From IMG/VR virus record IMGVR_UViG_3300002161_000006, positions 1 through 39,178 of that record: 39,178 bases of DNA, one strand, 5' to 3'. A program made the translations under genes and the position numbers. Under the pieces are notes generated by a model. That model was not told the origin of the DNA. It saw only the letters and a program-made list of their open reading frames with translations, and did no database searches. Below are positions 25,894-34,295 of this stretch, one piece after another (positions within the stretch are counted from its first letter, which is position 1; each line of letters starts with the position of its first letter). Origin of the DNA: a virus.

Positions 25894-26563
25894 ACAATAA
25901 ATGTTGAATGCGAATAACGTCAACTGATGAAAAATTGACTGTGTCATTATTTGTTATTTGTAGAGACATGTCACTTGGCGAACCAATCACGGAAATTGCG
26001 AAATTGACAGCATCTCCAACACGAGCATATACGTTATAAGCAGGTGTTAAAGGCGCTGCTCTATGAACAGCCAAAACTTCTGCCATGGTTATTCTATTAT
26101 CTGCAGTGCAGATAGTGATGATCCACTTGCAGGTTTTATTGCCGGCAGAAATTAGCATAGTGTTAACTAATGAACTGGAGCCTATGGCAATAGTTGCACC
26201 ATTAGTTCCAACACCGAAGTTGCTGGGCGGCTTTACCATTGATTGCCGCAGTGTTTCAGCAGTCACGCGGTGGTCAACGAGCGTATCATTCCCGGAAGTT
26301 GCTCCCCAGGCTAAAGCCAAAGTTCCCTCCTGCGCTCGGTCAATGCTTGTGAACGTATTTCCTGCTCGTGCATTTACACGGATGATTTCACGTGTAGTTG
26401 CAGATTGGTTTTCAAGTGTTACTAAAAAATACTCTCCGGGTGCTGATGGCAATGGGAATAAAGCCCCATAGCCAGGCATAACTGTAAGTGAAGTGTCTGT
26501 AGCAGAAATTGGTGCTGCAAGAAGCGCTACAGCATTATTAGCAAAAAGTTGCGTGTCTGCCAT
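25889..26563 (-). CDS. Structural protein, fibre-adaptor type N-terminus (224 aa)
   Basis: MADTQLFANNAVALLAAPIS, LTVMPGYGALFPLPSAPGEY, FLVTLENQSATTREIIRVNA and FTSIDRAQEGTLALAW. This LFANNA--LLAA-I---T-L-V--G-G-LFP-P---E-F-VTL followed by EI--V-AR-G-T---I-RAQEGT-A--W is a common N-terminal domain in fibre or collar-type proteins of many myoviruses. The C-terminal half (about 120-224) is beta-rich. It stands directly before a fibre gene, fitting a proximal fibre or connector role. ATG at 26561-26563. Confidence 0.78.
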   Translation of the reverse strand: MADTQLFANNAVALLAAPISATDTSLTVMPGYGALFPLPSAPGEYFLVTLENQSATTREIIRVNARAGNTFTSIDRAQEGTLALAWGATSGNDTLVDHRVTAETLRQSMVKPPSNFGVGTNGATIAIGSSSLVNTMLISAGNKTCKWIITICTADNRITMAEVLAVHRAAPLTPAYNVYARVGDAVNFAISVIGSPSDMSLQITNNDTVNFSSVDVIRIQHLLS

Positions 26564-26564
26564 T

Positions 26565-26771
26565 TCAACCCTTTACTCTTCCGCCATGCTTTTCAACAAG
26601 CTGCATGATAGCGGGCTTGCTTTTGTCACCTTGCTCCTTAAATTCTTGTTCAAAAATTGGAACAGCCTTTAAAGGCACAAGAACTTTCAGCGTTTCAATT
26701 CCATGCTTCAGTGTGTATGTTTGATATGGAACTTTTTTCTCAAGAGCCGCAACATTGTTGAGGAGAGACAT
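26565..26771 (-). CDS. Hypothetical protein (68 aa)
   Basis: MSLLNNVAALEKKVPYQTYT, then a strand-rich middle (LKVLVPLKAVPIFEQEFKEQ) and a basic end HGGRVKG. No known motif. ATG at 26769-26771; genes on both sides lie within 2-3 bases, so it belongs to the late operon starting at 27265. Function unknown. Confidence 0.68.
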   Translation of the reverse strand: MSLLNNVAALEKKVPYQTYTLKHGIETLKVLVPLKAVPIFEQEFKEQGDKSKPAIMQLVEKHGGRVKG

Positions 26772-26773
26772 TA

Positions 26774-27265
26774 TTAACTTCCTCTATAGTCTGAATAGTA
26801 TGCTAGAAAGCGGTCCCTAGAAAACATGTCATTACCAATATCGCGCTCGATATCAACAATTTGTGTAAGACGAACTAACACCTTTTCCTCAGTATCCTTG
26901 ACATCTCCAAGCACAAATAACCCTTTTGCGAGTTCATTTCGCTTGTGAAGTTTTAAACCTGTGACCTTCATGGCCTGCGTTCCCATCTTATCCTTGAAGG
27001 TAACTTCGTCTGAGACTTGAGGTAATTGTATCTTACGCTTTATTTCTCCAGCAGACTTGAATATCTTTGAGCCAGGAATATAGTCCACAGTCTTTCCGTT
27101 TATTTTATTGATGTCGAAGAAATAAACGGCGTCAGATGGAACTCCCGCAGTGTGCTCAACATACACAGCAGGACCCCGGTCGCGATAATTTGTGAATGAT
27201 AAAACAGTAAAGGACACTCCGTCCTTCGTCTCAATTTTATCACCTTTTACTGGAACTACTAGCAC
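26774..27265 (-). CDS. Hypothetical late protein (163 aa), GTG start
   Basis: GTG at 27263-27265 (MLVVPVKGDKIETKDGVSFT) with GGGGAAA upstream. The N-terminus looks like a small beta-barrel of the SH3/KOW type (VKGDKIETKDG--FTVLSFT), followed by VYFFDINKINGKTVDYIPG, KRKIQLPQVSDEVTFKD and the C-terminus MFSRDRFLAYYSDYRGS. It is 22 bases behind a GATAAATA late promoter and heads an operon with 26565-26771. Function unknown; a structural or tail-related role is only suggested by the position. Confidence 0.72.
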   Translation of the reverse strand: MLVVPVKGDKIETKDGVSFTVLSFTNYRDRGPAVYVEHTAGVPSDAVYFFDINKINGKTVDYIPGSKIFKSAGEIKRKIQLPQVSDEVTFKDKMGTQAMKVTGLKLHKRNELAKGLFVLGDVKDTEEKVLVRLTQIVDIERDIGNDMFSRDRFLAYYSDYRGS

Positions 27266-27287
27266 GATGTTTCCCCGGTTTTCATTA

Positions 27288-27295
27288 TATTTATC
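27288..27295 (-). promoter_or_regulatory. Late promoter GATAAATA
   Basis: Seven of eight matches to TATAAATA on the minus strand, 22 bases before 26774-27265. Confidence 0.75.
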
Positions 27296-27318
27296 CCAGT
27301 CTTAGGGCAATAGGGGAA

Positions 27319-27516
27319 TTACTGATTTTTTACATCAGTGTATTCATCATCCTCGTAGCCGTAGTCTTCAAGTTCGGCATTCCTGATTTCGCGAACATAG
27401 TTCTTGAAAGAAACCCGTGCCTTGCGGGCAACTGGGTCCAGGTTTTCATTTGTGCGCTTCTTCTTGGTGCCTACGCGGCGGTCTTGATGCTTATCGTAAA
27501 TTTCAGAGTGCTTCAA
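27319..27516 (-). CDS. Small charged protein (65 aa), TTG start
   Basis: TTG at 27514-27516 (MKHSEIYDKHQDRRVGTKKK) with GGAG seven bases before it; no ATG fits. The first half is strongly basic, the last 15 residues strongly acidic (YGYEDDEYTDVKNQ). It has no known motif; such bipolar small proteins may bind nucleic acid or a partner protein. It lies between the late promoter at 27288 and 27535-28665. Confidence 0.62.
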   Translation of the reverse strand: MKHSEIYDKHQDRRVGTKKKRTNENLDPVARKARVSFKNYVREIRNAELEDYGYEDDEYTDVKNQ

Positions 27517-27534
27517 TCACAACTCCATTAGGTT

Positions 27535-28665
27535 TCAGGGGTTAAACTTAGTAATGCGGAACTGCACCTGAAGTGGTGTATATCCGCCCGTGGTTGCTCG
27601 ATATTCAATATCGTAATTTGCTTTTGTGCTCTCAAGTTTTATAGTTATCTGCTTTGTTTTTTCACTTGGATAACTAATTCTTGTAATCTTTAAATTATTC
27701 AATAATTCATCTTCTAGATACTCTTCAGTGATTTCCATGGCGGTAATGTCATCGCCTTTCTCACGAAGGTAAATGTAATTTGTGCCCCATAACTTCTTTA
27801 AAAGTTTCATGACGGTGCTATTAGGCTGTATTCTTTTGTCAACATCATCTACACTTGGAGTTTCTACGGGTACTTTAGTTTGATGTGCCTTTAGACCATC
27901 TTCAATTCGCTTAACATCTAGACCAAACGGCAGCATGTATGTCTTATACTCCGGTGACTTTACATCTACCTTTAGGTCCTTTGACAGGGCTGCAGCAATT
28001 CCAATATTTGCAATTGTCTTGCCAAGCATATTCTTTACGGAAATATAGTGTTCTTCACCATCTTCGGTCTTAACAATAATGTCAGCAACAATCTTTCCTA
28101 CATCTTCCATCTTTGTTTCAACAGACCTCTTAGTGCTTCCTGAACGCTTCTTTACCTCAACAATATTTTCAGGAGAGAATTTTGGATCAATTCCTTCAAG
28201 GGCTGTAAATGCTTTTTCTGCAAGTTCATTATATTCTCCATCGATATAATCTTGCATTGCTTTTAACAGGTCACTCTCAAATTTCTCACCTTTGTTTACA
28301 CCTTGACCAAGCATAAACTCATACTGACCATCAGCATATGTGAAGGTGATGCCGGAATATTTTCCAGAGTTTCCAGTATCTTGGTCATTTCTTACATTCT
28401 CAAACCCAAATTTCTTTCCTGACGGGCTCTTCATAATGGCAAAAAGTTGGTCCAACATATCATCTGGGAGTTCTTCTCCCTGCCGAGGCTTCACGCGAAT
28501 TTGGTAGTAGCCTGATGTATCGTAGTATTTTCCACGGTACTTTTCAATTTCATCTACTGGAAATTTGCTTTGCACGAAAGACAACAGAACGCCTGCCATT
28601 TTTATAACAGGGGCTGGGGCTTTTTCTTGTAGAATTTGTGCTAAAAACTGCTTAAATGAAATCAC
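27535..28665 (-). CDS. Putative PD-(D/E)XK nuclease-like late protein (376 aa)
   Basis: The first part MISFKQFLAQILQEKAPAPV has the FKQFL pattern seen at the N-terminus of several late proteins in T4-like phages. In the middle, EKFESDLLKAMQDYIDG, IVEVKKRSGS and DIIVKTEDGEEHYISVK (about 192-208) follow the order E ... D-x(8-12)-[IL]SVK typical for PD-(D/E)XK nucleases. The candidate catalytic residues are the D at the strand DIIVK, the E in GEE and the K in SVK. This is a motif guess, not a clear match. It has a perfect TATAAATA late promoter 27 bases before the ATG 28663-28665. Possibly packaged with DNA or used in late DNA processing. Confidence 0.55.
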   Translation of the reverse strand: MISFKQFLAQILQEKAPAPVIKMAGVLLSFVQSKFPVDEIEKYRGKYYDTSGYYQIRVKPRQGEELPDDMLDQLFAIMKSPSGKKFGFENVRNDQDTGNSGKYSGITFTYADGQYEFMLGQGVNKGEKFESDLLKAMQDYIDGEYNELAEKAFTALEGIDPKFSPENIVEVKKRSGSTKRSVETKMEDVGKIVADIIVKTEDGEEHYISVKNMLGKTIANIGIAAALSKDLKVDVKSPEYKTYMLPFGLDVKRIEDGLKAHQTKVPVETPSVDDVDKRIQPNSTVMKLLKKLWGTNYIYLREKGDDITAMEITEEYLEDELLNNLKITRISYPSEKTKQITIKLESTKANYDIEYRATTGGYTPLQVQFRITKFNP

Positions 28666-28691
28666 GTTATATCACAGTAAAAATGTATTTT

Positions 28692-28699
28692 TATTTATA
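28692..28699 (-). promoter_or_regulatory. Late promoter TATAAATA
   Basis: Exact T4 late consensus on the minus strand, 27 bases before the start of 27535-28665. Confidence 0.85.
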
Positions 28700-28718
28700 A
28701 TCAGGAGTAGTTTAACCC

Positions 28719-30473
28719 TCAACCGGCTGTATTTTCTGGAAGAGCATTCTTTATCTCATGTAGAAGTATAAGTGCCTTTGAGTTATGCGTAGCAACCGAA
28801 AGAACGTCACGAACTGCCTTCAGATTGGCTTCTTTTCCTGGTGCTTCAGGAATGCCAAATAACCTGAGAAAGCCACCTGGCAACTTATTAAGTATTTCCT
28901 GCTGGGTTGCTTGACCCCGGCGGTGGATATCAAATACTCTACCATTGTTCCAAATTAATCCTGCCTTGGTAAGAGAGTTGGCAACCCCGCTGTATATGCT
29001 TCCAGTATATGATTGGGTGAAGCGCTTTCCGCTTTTGATGTATACCAAAAAATCATCAATCTCTTTTAACACCAGATCATTGTCAAAAAGTGTTTCTACA
29101 GATGTTGCATCTAACTCTGCAACTGATACTCTACCAAAGCGATTGTGCGGAGGATTTTTAAATACGTCTGATATTATTCGCTGCTCATTCATTACGCTCT
29201 TAAGTTTCTTAATTGCGGTAATGGCGCTAGAGTGTTCTGGACCAGCATCAACTCCCAATTTTTCTATGTCAAGCGGTTCGATGTGCTTTTTGTAGTAATT
29301 GGTAATGGCCAAAACAAGTTTCATAAGTTTTGGCTTGAGTTCAGGGTCAATTAGTTTTTGATATGTTTCGGGGGTTTCTTTAAGGGCATTCGCCCACCTG
29401 AAGTGCTCAGTTGAAAAGTGAATTGGCTCCAAAGGAATTTTTAAAATCTTCTTGAAGAATTCAAGTGATTCTCCGATCTCATCAAGTGTGTCCTTCGTTT
29501 CTTCGTCCCTTGCAATTGGATCAACTTCACCTTCTCTAGTGAACTTATGAACGACGCGACAAAGTTTCTTTCCCTTTTTAAGAATAACCTTATTGATAAG
29601 ATCGCTTTCTGGTTTAATCCACTCTGGCTGAGTCTTAGTGGCAACTGAAAAATCAAACAGTACATCATCAGGATCGGCAAGCGTTGAAATAACGAAGCCC
29701 ATAATGTTTGGGCTTTCTACTTTATTATTCTTTTCAGACGAGGAATACCTGTAACCTTTTGTTGCCGCCTTCACCGCCATCTCCAGGTTTTTTGTCCACA
29801 TTGTAGGATTATCCCACTCAAGGTTTGCAACGCGAGTACCTTCGCGAATGCTCTTTAAGAACTTCACTCCTGTTCCCTGCGAAATGCTGGTAAATGATTT
29901 ACCAACCTCGGTCATTGCGGCAACATCAAATAGAACACCGCGGTAAAGACGAATTTTCTTATCTTCCTTGAAATTCAGTGATGAAAGTTCATCTATCGCC
30001 CCCAGCGTCAGGTTCACGTCACGGTTGTAGTTGCTGCGGGCGGCGGCTGTCTGCAGATCATCTAAAACTCCTCGCGTAATATGCTTAGAGGTAGATTGCG
30101 CAAGGTCAAAAAAGACGCTCGTAATGACTGCCTTTGCGGTTGCAAAGTAGTTCTCAATCTTAAACTTTTCTCCGGCACCATCAATCTTCTGGAACCAACT
30201 TTTAATGATAGAAGGAGTAACACTTCTTACGTTTTTCCACTGGAAGGAACTTACCTTATTAACATCGGCGCGGCTCTTAACGTACTCCTGAACATTCCTA
30301 TTGTTGAAGAAGTAAAAGTTAAGAGTTGTGACAAACTCCTCAGGATCTTTAATTTCAAATGGAGAAAAATCACGGTTGAAGAGCGACTTTATCCGAGGAT
30401 CCTTCCTCATTTTATCCCGTAGTTCATCAACAGGAATATTCGCAGCTTCGCTAAGTTGTTGTAGTAGGTTCAT
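28719..30473 (-). CDS. Putative ADP-ribosyltransferase-like late protein (584 aa)
   Basis: In the centre IRLYRGV (174-180) gives the R of an R-S-E type ADP-ribosyltransferase; SFTSIS (193-198) matches the STS strand. KPESDLINKVILKKGKKL (287-304) has the layout of the final E-containing strand (E-evil-p-G--f-v), though the usual E-x-E is not obvious. The N-terminal 165 residues are helical and the C-terminal 250 residues unassigned, rather like the long T4 Alt protein that enters with DNA and modifies host RNA polymerase. A late-type promoter ACTAAATA upstream fits a virion protein. The assignment rests on the LYRG and FTS-S motifs; other folds are not excluded. Confidence 0.55.
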   Translation of the reverse strand: MNLLQQLSEAANIPVDELRDKMRKDPRIKSLFNRDFSPFEIKDPEEFVTTLNFYFFNNRNVQEYVKSRADVNKVSSFQWKNVRSVTPSIIKSWFQKIDGAGEKFKIENYFATAKAVITSVFFDLAQSTSKHITRGVLDDLQTAAARSNYNRDVNLTLGAIDELSSLNFKEDKKIRLYRGVLFDVAAMTEVGKSFTSISQGTGVKFLKSIREGTRVANLEWDNPTMWTKNLEMAVKAATKGYRYSSSEKNNKVESPNIMGFVISTLADPDDVLFDFSVATKTQPEWIKPESDLINKVILKKGKKLCRVVHKFTREGEVDPIARDEETKDTLDEIGESLEFFKKILKIPLEPIHFSTEHFRWANALKETPETYQKLIDPELKPKLMKLVLAITNYYKKHIEPLDIEKLGVDAGPEHSSAITAIKKLKSVMNEQRIISDVFKNPPHNRFGRVSVAELDATSVETLFDNDLVLKEIDDFLVYIKSGKRFTQSYTGSIYSGVANSLTKAGLIWNNGRVFDIHRRGQATQQEILNKLPGGFLRLFGIPEAPGKEANLKAVRDVLSVATHNSKALILLHEIKNALPENTAG

Positions 30474-30503
30474 TTTGCAGACGACGCAGGAAACTTTACT
30501 GAA

Positions 30504-30511
30504 TATTTAGT
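30504..30511 (-). promoter_or_regulatory. Late promoter-like ACTAAATA
   Basis: Minus strand, 30 bases before the start of 28719-30473; six of eight positions match TATAAATA. Confidence 0.5.
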
Positions 30512-30523
30512 AAAAACCAGTAG

Positions 30524-31000
30524 TTATTCCTTATAAACTGATGCTGAAATGCCGTCCAAGGCTGCCGTCCAGTTTTCAAGAAGGGCTACTTGCCTTTTAT
30601 TTTCAGTAGAAATCTTCTTAAGAGAGTCTGAGAAGAAGAGCGCGTCGTGGAGCAGGTATTGATGAACTGGAGAGATAAAACTTACCATCGAAAGTGACCT
30701 CGAAAACGAAATAACGCTTTCAATAAGTTCATTAGTATTTTTTGAAGGTGGTATTACCGCAAAAACTTCTAAAAGTGATGGGTTGTTTCTAATTACCTCA
30801 GCCCTTGCATCGGCAATCTGCTTCGCCACCGCCTTGTTGTACAGATCATCAGTGTGGCACCGTGAAAAGGAAAACCAAAGAGTTGTTCCATTTTCAATTT
30901 CTTCAAAGCGAAGGCAAAGTCCGCCACGTGGCTGCGTTACCAGTTCAGAGCGCTTGTATTTAAATAGTACTGGGCGAATGTACCTGTAAAATGGCAGCAT
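30524..31000 (-). CDS. Hypothetical protein (158 aa)
   Basis: ATG at 30998-31000 (MLPFYRYIRPVLFKYKRSEL) stands one base after the stop of thyA, so coupling is likely; the longer frame to 31087 would run inside thyA. Blocks: QPRGGLCLRFEEIENGTTLWF, SRCHTDDLYNKAVAKQIADA and IPPSKNTNELIESVISFSRS. A alpha/beta protein without known motif. Its place in the thyA-dnaJ-topoisomerase group suggests an early or middle gene. Confidence 0.68.
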   Translation of the reverse strand: MLPFYRYIRPVLFKYKRSELVTQPRGGLCLRFEEIENGTTLWFSFSRCHTDDLYNKAVAKQIADARAEVIRNNPSLLEVFAVIPPSKNTNELIESVISFSRSLSMVSFISPVHQYLLHDALFFSDSLKKISTENKRQVALLENWTAALDGISASVYKE

Positions 31001-31001
31001 A

Positions 31002-31937
31002 TTATGCAGACATTTTAAAACTAATTGCAGGGTGAGGATCGTAGCCTTCAAGGACGAAGTCTGCCATCTTGAAGGAATCGATATCACCTGAACTGTTGTT
31101 AATTACGAGGTTTGGTAAGGCACGAGGATTACGTTCTAACTGCTCCTCAACACCATTAATATGGTCCTTATAGATGTGAACGTCTCCCATATTAATGATA
31201 AGTTCTGCAGGGGTATAGCCACATACACGTGCAAGCATATGTGTTAGAAGCGCGTACGACGCAATGTTAAATGGTAGCCCCAGCGCAGCATCTACAGAGC
31301 GTTGTGTCATCATACAACTTAGCATCTTGCCCTTTGAGACGTAGAACTGAGCAAACATATGGCAAGGAGGAAGTGCCATTTGATCCAATTCTCCAACATT
31401 AAGGGCGCTAAGAATGATGCGCCGGTCAGTTGGGTTGTTCTTTAGTTTATTAACCACAATGGAGAGTTGATCAACTTCTTCCTCAATAACTTTTGCACCA
31501 TAGTACGCTGTGCCACCTTCTGGAAAGTGTAGAAAATCGTTATACCCGTCGACAGTATGCTTCTTCCATTTTCTCCATTGAACACCGTAAATGCGGCCAA
31601 GGTCTCCAGGAAATTTCGGCTTGTATAAAGACCCTGACGTCCCTTCTGCATTTGGTGACCAGATTGTCTTCTTGTTCTCATCGCGCGTGCCGTGCAAAAT
31701 TTCTGCCAGCCGCCGCTCATCACCACTGCCCTCAATGAACCATAGAAGTTCAGAAAGAATAGACTTGAATGCCATCTTCTTTGTAGTGACTAAAGGGAAA
31801 CCCTGAGTAAGGTCAATGTTCATTGAATGACCAAAACTAGAGAATGTACCTGTGCCAGTGCGGTCAGCCCTTTCCTCTCCTCTGTCTATGAGATGGTACA
31901 GAAGATCTAGATAATCTGCTTCAAAGGTATATGACAT
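31002..31937 (-). CDS. thyA: Thymidylate synthase ThyA-type (311 aa)
   Basis: Methylates dUMP to dTMP with methylene-tetrahydrofolate. The nucleophile is C192 in LPPCHMFAQF; DRTGTGTFS (25-33) binds phosphate, TDRRIILSALN (170-180) and QRSVDAALGLPFNIASYALL (start of the dUMP-binding block, 212-231) are standard, and GDVHIYKDH (251-259) too. The C-terminus HPAISFKMSA keeps the flexible tail. T4 td has 286 residues; this protein has extra residues near 85-115, like many bacterial enzymes. No intron is seen in the frame. Start ATG 31935-31937 with AGGAG. It supplies dTMP for phage DNA. Confidence 0.97.
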   Translation of the reverse strand: MSYTFEADYLDLLYHLIDRGEERADRTGTGTFSSFGHSMNIDLTQGFPLVTTKKMAFKSILSELLWFIEGSGDERRLAEILHGTRDENKKTIWSPNAEGTSGSLYKPKFPGDLGRIYGVQWRKWKKHTVDGYNDFLHFPEGGTAYYGAKVIEEEVDQLSIVVNKLKNNPTDRRIILSALNVGELDQMALPPCHMFAQFYVSKGKMLSCMMTQRSVDAALGLPFNIASYALLTHMLARVCGYTPAELIINMGDVHIYKDHINGVEEQLERNPRALPNLVINNSSGDIDSFKMADFVLEGYDPHPAISFKMSA

Positions 31938-31965
31938 TATTTTCTCCTATACTTTACTTATCATT

Positions 31966-32874
31966 CTAGGGCGAAGAATTATTCAGGTCGCTGCTGTCTT
32001 GTACTACCATTTCGTAAAGAGTTTTTACCTTTTTGGGGTCAAGGTTTTTTGCTGAAGTGAATACCGGTTCAATCTTAACGTACAGATCTCCACGCAGGCC
32101 AGGCTTCTTTAGGTCGTGTATCCAGTTGAAGTAGCCCTTGCCCTTTACCTTCAGGCGCTGGTTGATTGAAAATCCCGAAGGCACCCGCACCTGAAGTTTC
32201 TCGCTGTTAAAGTCAGACACAAGGATCCAAGCACCCAAAATAATGTCAAGTGCATCGACCTGCATAGTGGTCTCAATATCGCCTGTCTCAATTACGACAA
32301 CAGCTCGACCATTCATTGTCTCATGGTGCCAACCGCATTCAGATGCCGTTTTAACCCTAAAGTCAGCATCGTGAATTCTTGTAATGATGTTTGCCGAAAG
32401 ATTTTCAGTTACATCAATCTGTGTCCTATACCCGTCAGGAGTTCCTGGTGGTACGTGTATGGTTTTTGAGCCGCCTTCAGGCAGTTGAACATCTATGGAA
32501 AAACCATCCGCTGCCTGCTTTAGTGTAACACCAGCCTGGAACTCCGTTACGTGCTTTACACCATGAAAGGGATTAAATCCTCCAAAGCCAGCCCTCCGCA
32601 TCTGTTCAAACATCTGCTCAATGTCTGGCTGTCCTCGGAAATTTCCTTGCGACCCTTGTGGATCTCCGCCACGGTCAAAGATACTCCGCCTACGGACATC
32701 AGAAAGCGTTTCATACGCCTCTTTTATTTCTTTAAATTTTTCTTCTGCTTCCTTCTTTTCAGCTTCAGCAACCTTATCAGGGTGGTACTTGCTTGCTAGC
32801 CGCTTGTACGCCTTTTTTATTTCCTCATCGGTGGCATTTCGTGCCACACCAAGGATTTCATAGTAATTTTTCAC
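31966..32874 (-). CDS. dnaJ: J-domain co-chaperone, DnaJ/CbpA-like (302 aa), GTG start
   Basis: J-domain at 1-66: [20 protein letters not shown] and the HPD triplet at 31-33, ending with the YETLSD helix. Next comes a short G/F region (about 72-103: FGGFNPFHG), no zinc-finger cysteines, and a C-terminal substrate-binding part ([15 protein letters not shown], then [34 protein letters not shown]). The layout is CbpA-like (type II). It should stimulate host DnaK ATPase and may direct it to phage proteins. GTG at 32872-32874 is the start since it gives the full J-domain, though no clear Shine-Dalgarno is present; it lies 8 bases after the topoisomerase gene. Confidence 0.93.
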   Translation of the reverse strand: MKNYYEILGVARNATDEEIKKAYKRLASKYHPDKVAEAEKKEAEEKFKEIKEAYETLSDVRRRSIFDRGGDPQGSQGNFRGQPDIEQMFEQMRRAGFGGFNPFHGVKHVTEFQAGVTLKQAADGFSIDVQLPEGGSKTIHVPPGTPDGYRTQIDVTENLSANIITRIHDADFRVKTASECGWHHETMNGRAVVVIETGDIETTMQVDALDIILGAWILVSDFNSEKLQVRVPSGFSINQRLKVKGKGYFNWIHDLKKPGLRGDLYVKIEPVFTSAKNLDPKKVKTLYEMVVQDSSDLNNSSP

Positions 32875-32882
32875 AGGGAGAC

Positions 32883-34259
32883 TTAAAAGGAAAGAGCCTT
32901 CAGTTCACGACGATACATCTCAACAGCAGTGTCTTTCATAATCTTATCCATCTCATTCTTGAGGTCCTGTAGTTTCTTATTTAGTTCCTCAATTCTGTCA
33001 CGTGTAAGAGACCAGATCTGCATTGAAAGAAGACGATCGTAATCATCAAACTTGTTCTCAAGAAGAATAGCGATAAGGTCCTTCTTTGAGGTATCACGAA
33101 AGACCTTCACGTTTGCGAGGTAGAAGCGGATGAAGCGGATAACCTCGCTTGCATACCGAATTTGCTCAGTAAGATCAGCGATGATGTGCTGCCGGCGCGC
33201 CTCCATCATTTGAACCCGCCACTTCACGAAGATGTCAATAATTTCTTCAGGGCTACCGTAGCGCGTAAGAATGCCCTCAGTTGACCAGCACGTAATGTTC
33301 TCTGTATCCCTGCTTATTAGACCAAACTTCTTGTGAAGTTCTTCAGCATCCATTGCTGTAGTGCTACGAGGAACGCTGATGATGAACTCAAAGCCTTGTT
33401 CAGTTGAACGATCCTCATAGTCCTTGATGATCTCGGCGTCCTCAAGTTTATGCAGCCGCTCCTTGTATTGGTCAAGGTATGTTCCTACCGGAAGTTCAGT
33501 TATCTTGATGGTCGTGCTGTTTACAATCTCCATCTTGCCAGTAATTACCACCTGACCAGTTTCAGAATTGCGCGAAACATCTCCAGAAAACCCGTTGAAC
33601 CAAGGCGTAAGAGTACCAGGCTTTAGTTTCTTTCCAGCAAGAGCAGAAAGACATGCATTGCGAACTTCATCAGGGTTGTAATTCATGATGAAGCAAGCAT
33701 GACCAGTACCCGTGCCCTGAGCACCATTCACGAGCACCATCGGAAGAAGAGGAGCATAGGTCTTTGGTTCAATCTTTTCACCATCAACCTCGTGATGCTC
33801 GAGAATTGCATCATCAGCCTTAGGGAAAAGAGCACGAAACCAAGGAGACAACTTCGTTTCGATGTAGCGATGCGCAGCAGATTCAGCAGTAAGGCGGGAA
33901 CCAAACTGACCTTCTGGGATGAAGAGGTTAAGGTTGTTAGAGCCTGCATAGTTGTTCGCCATTCCAACAATCGTTTGCGCCAGGCTTCCAGTGCCGTGGT
34001 GATAGTCAGTGGCTGCGGCTACCTGAGCAGCCAGGCGCTCAACTTGAATAAGACCCGCATTTTCACCGCGGATAAGCGTGCCGTAGATTGCCTTCCGCTG
34101 AGATGGCTTTAGACCATCAGTTAGCATGGGAATAGATCGCACACCGTCATACAGCGAGAACTCCTTGAATGCAGTGTCGAAAAAGTGACGCATTGGAATG
34201 CGACGGGCGCTCAATTGATACTGATTTGGTGCGGTGCTCTTTTGTGCCATAGTTTTCAT
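32883..34259 (-). CDS. 52: Phage DNA topoisomerase II medium subunit (gp52-type, 458 aa)
   Basis: DNA-breaking subunit, the counterpart of GyrA/ParC in T4 (gp52, 442 aa). The N-terminus [35 protein letters not shown] and the catalytic tyrosine Y86 in [19 protein letters not shown] are all seen. [35 protein letters not shown] and PWFNGFSG are typical too, and the C-terminal part is a coiled coil ([19 protein letters not shown]). It works with the 34296-36257 product. The start may be ATG 34257-34259 or 34248-34250; neither has a clear Shine-Dalgarno, and an 11-bp tandem repeat takes the leader place. Confidence 0.95.
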   Translation of the reverse strand: MKTMAQKSTAPNQYQLSARRIPMRHFFDTAFKEFSLYDGVRSIPMLTDGLKPSQRKAIYGTLIRGENAGLIQVERLAAQVAAATDYHHGTGSLAQTIVGMANNYAGSNNLNLFIPEGQFGSRLTAESAAHRYIETKLSPWFRALFPKADDAILEHHEVDGEKIEPKTYAPLLPMVLVNGAQGTGTGHACFIMNYNPDEVRNACLSALAGKKLKPGTLTPWFNGFSGDVSRNSETGQVVITGKMEIVNSTTIKITELPVGTYLDQYKERLHKLEDAEIIKDYEDRSTEQGFEFIISVPRSTTAMDAEELHKKFGLISRDTENITCWSTEGILTRYGSPEEIIDIFVKWRVQMMEARRQHIIADLTEQIRYASEVIRFIRFYLANVKVFRDTSKKDLIAILLENKFDDYDRLLSMQIWSLTRDRIEELNKKLQDLKNEMDKIMKDTAVEMYRRELKALSF

Positions 34260-34281
34260 GAATAGTTGGTGAATAGTTGGC
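34260..34281. repeat. 11-bp tandem repeat before the gp52-type gene
   Basis: GAATAGTTGGT (34260-34270) followed by GAATAGTTGGC (34271-34281), directly upstream of the ATG at 34257-34259 where a ribosome-binding site would be expected. Confidence 0.85.
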
Positions 34282-34295
34282 TGAATGATATTATA

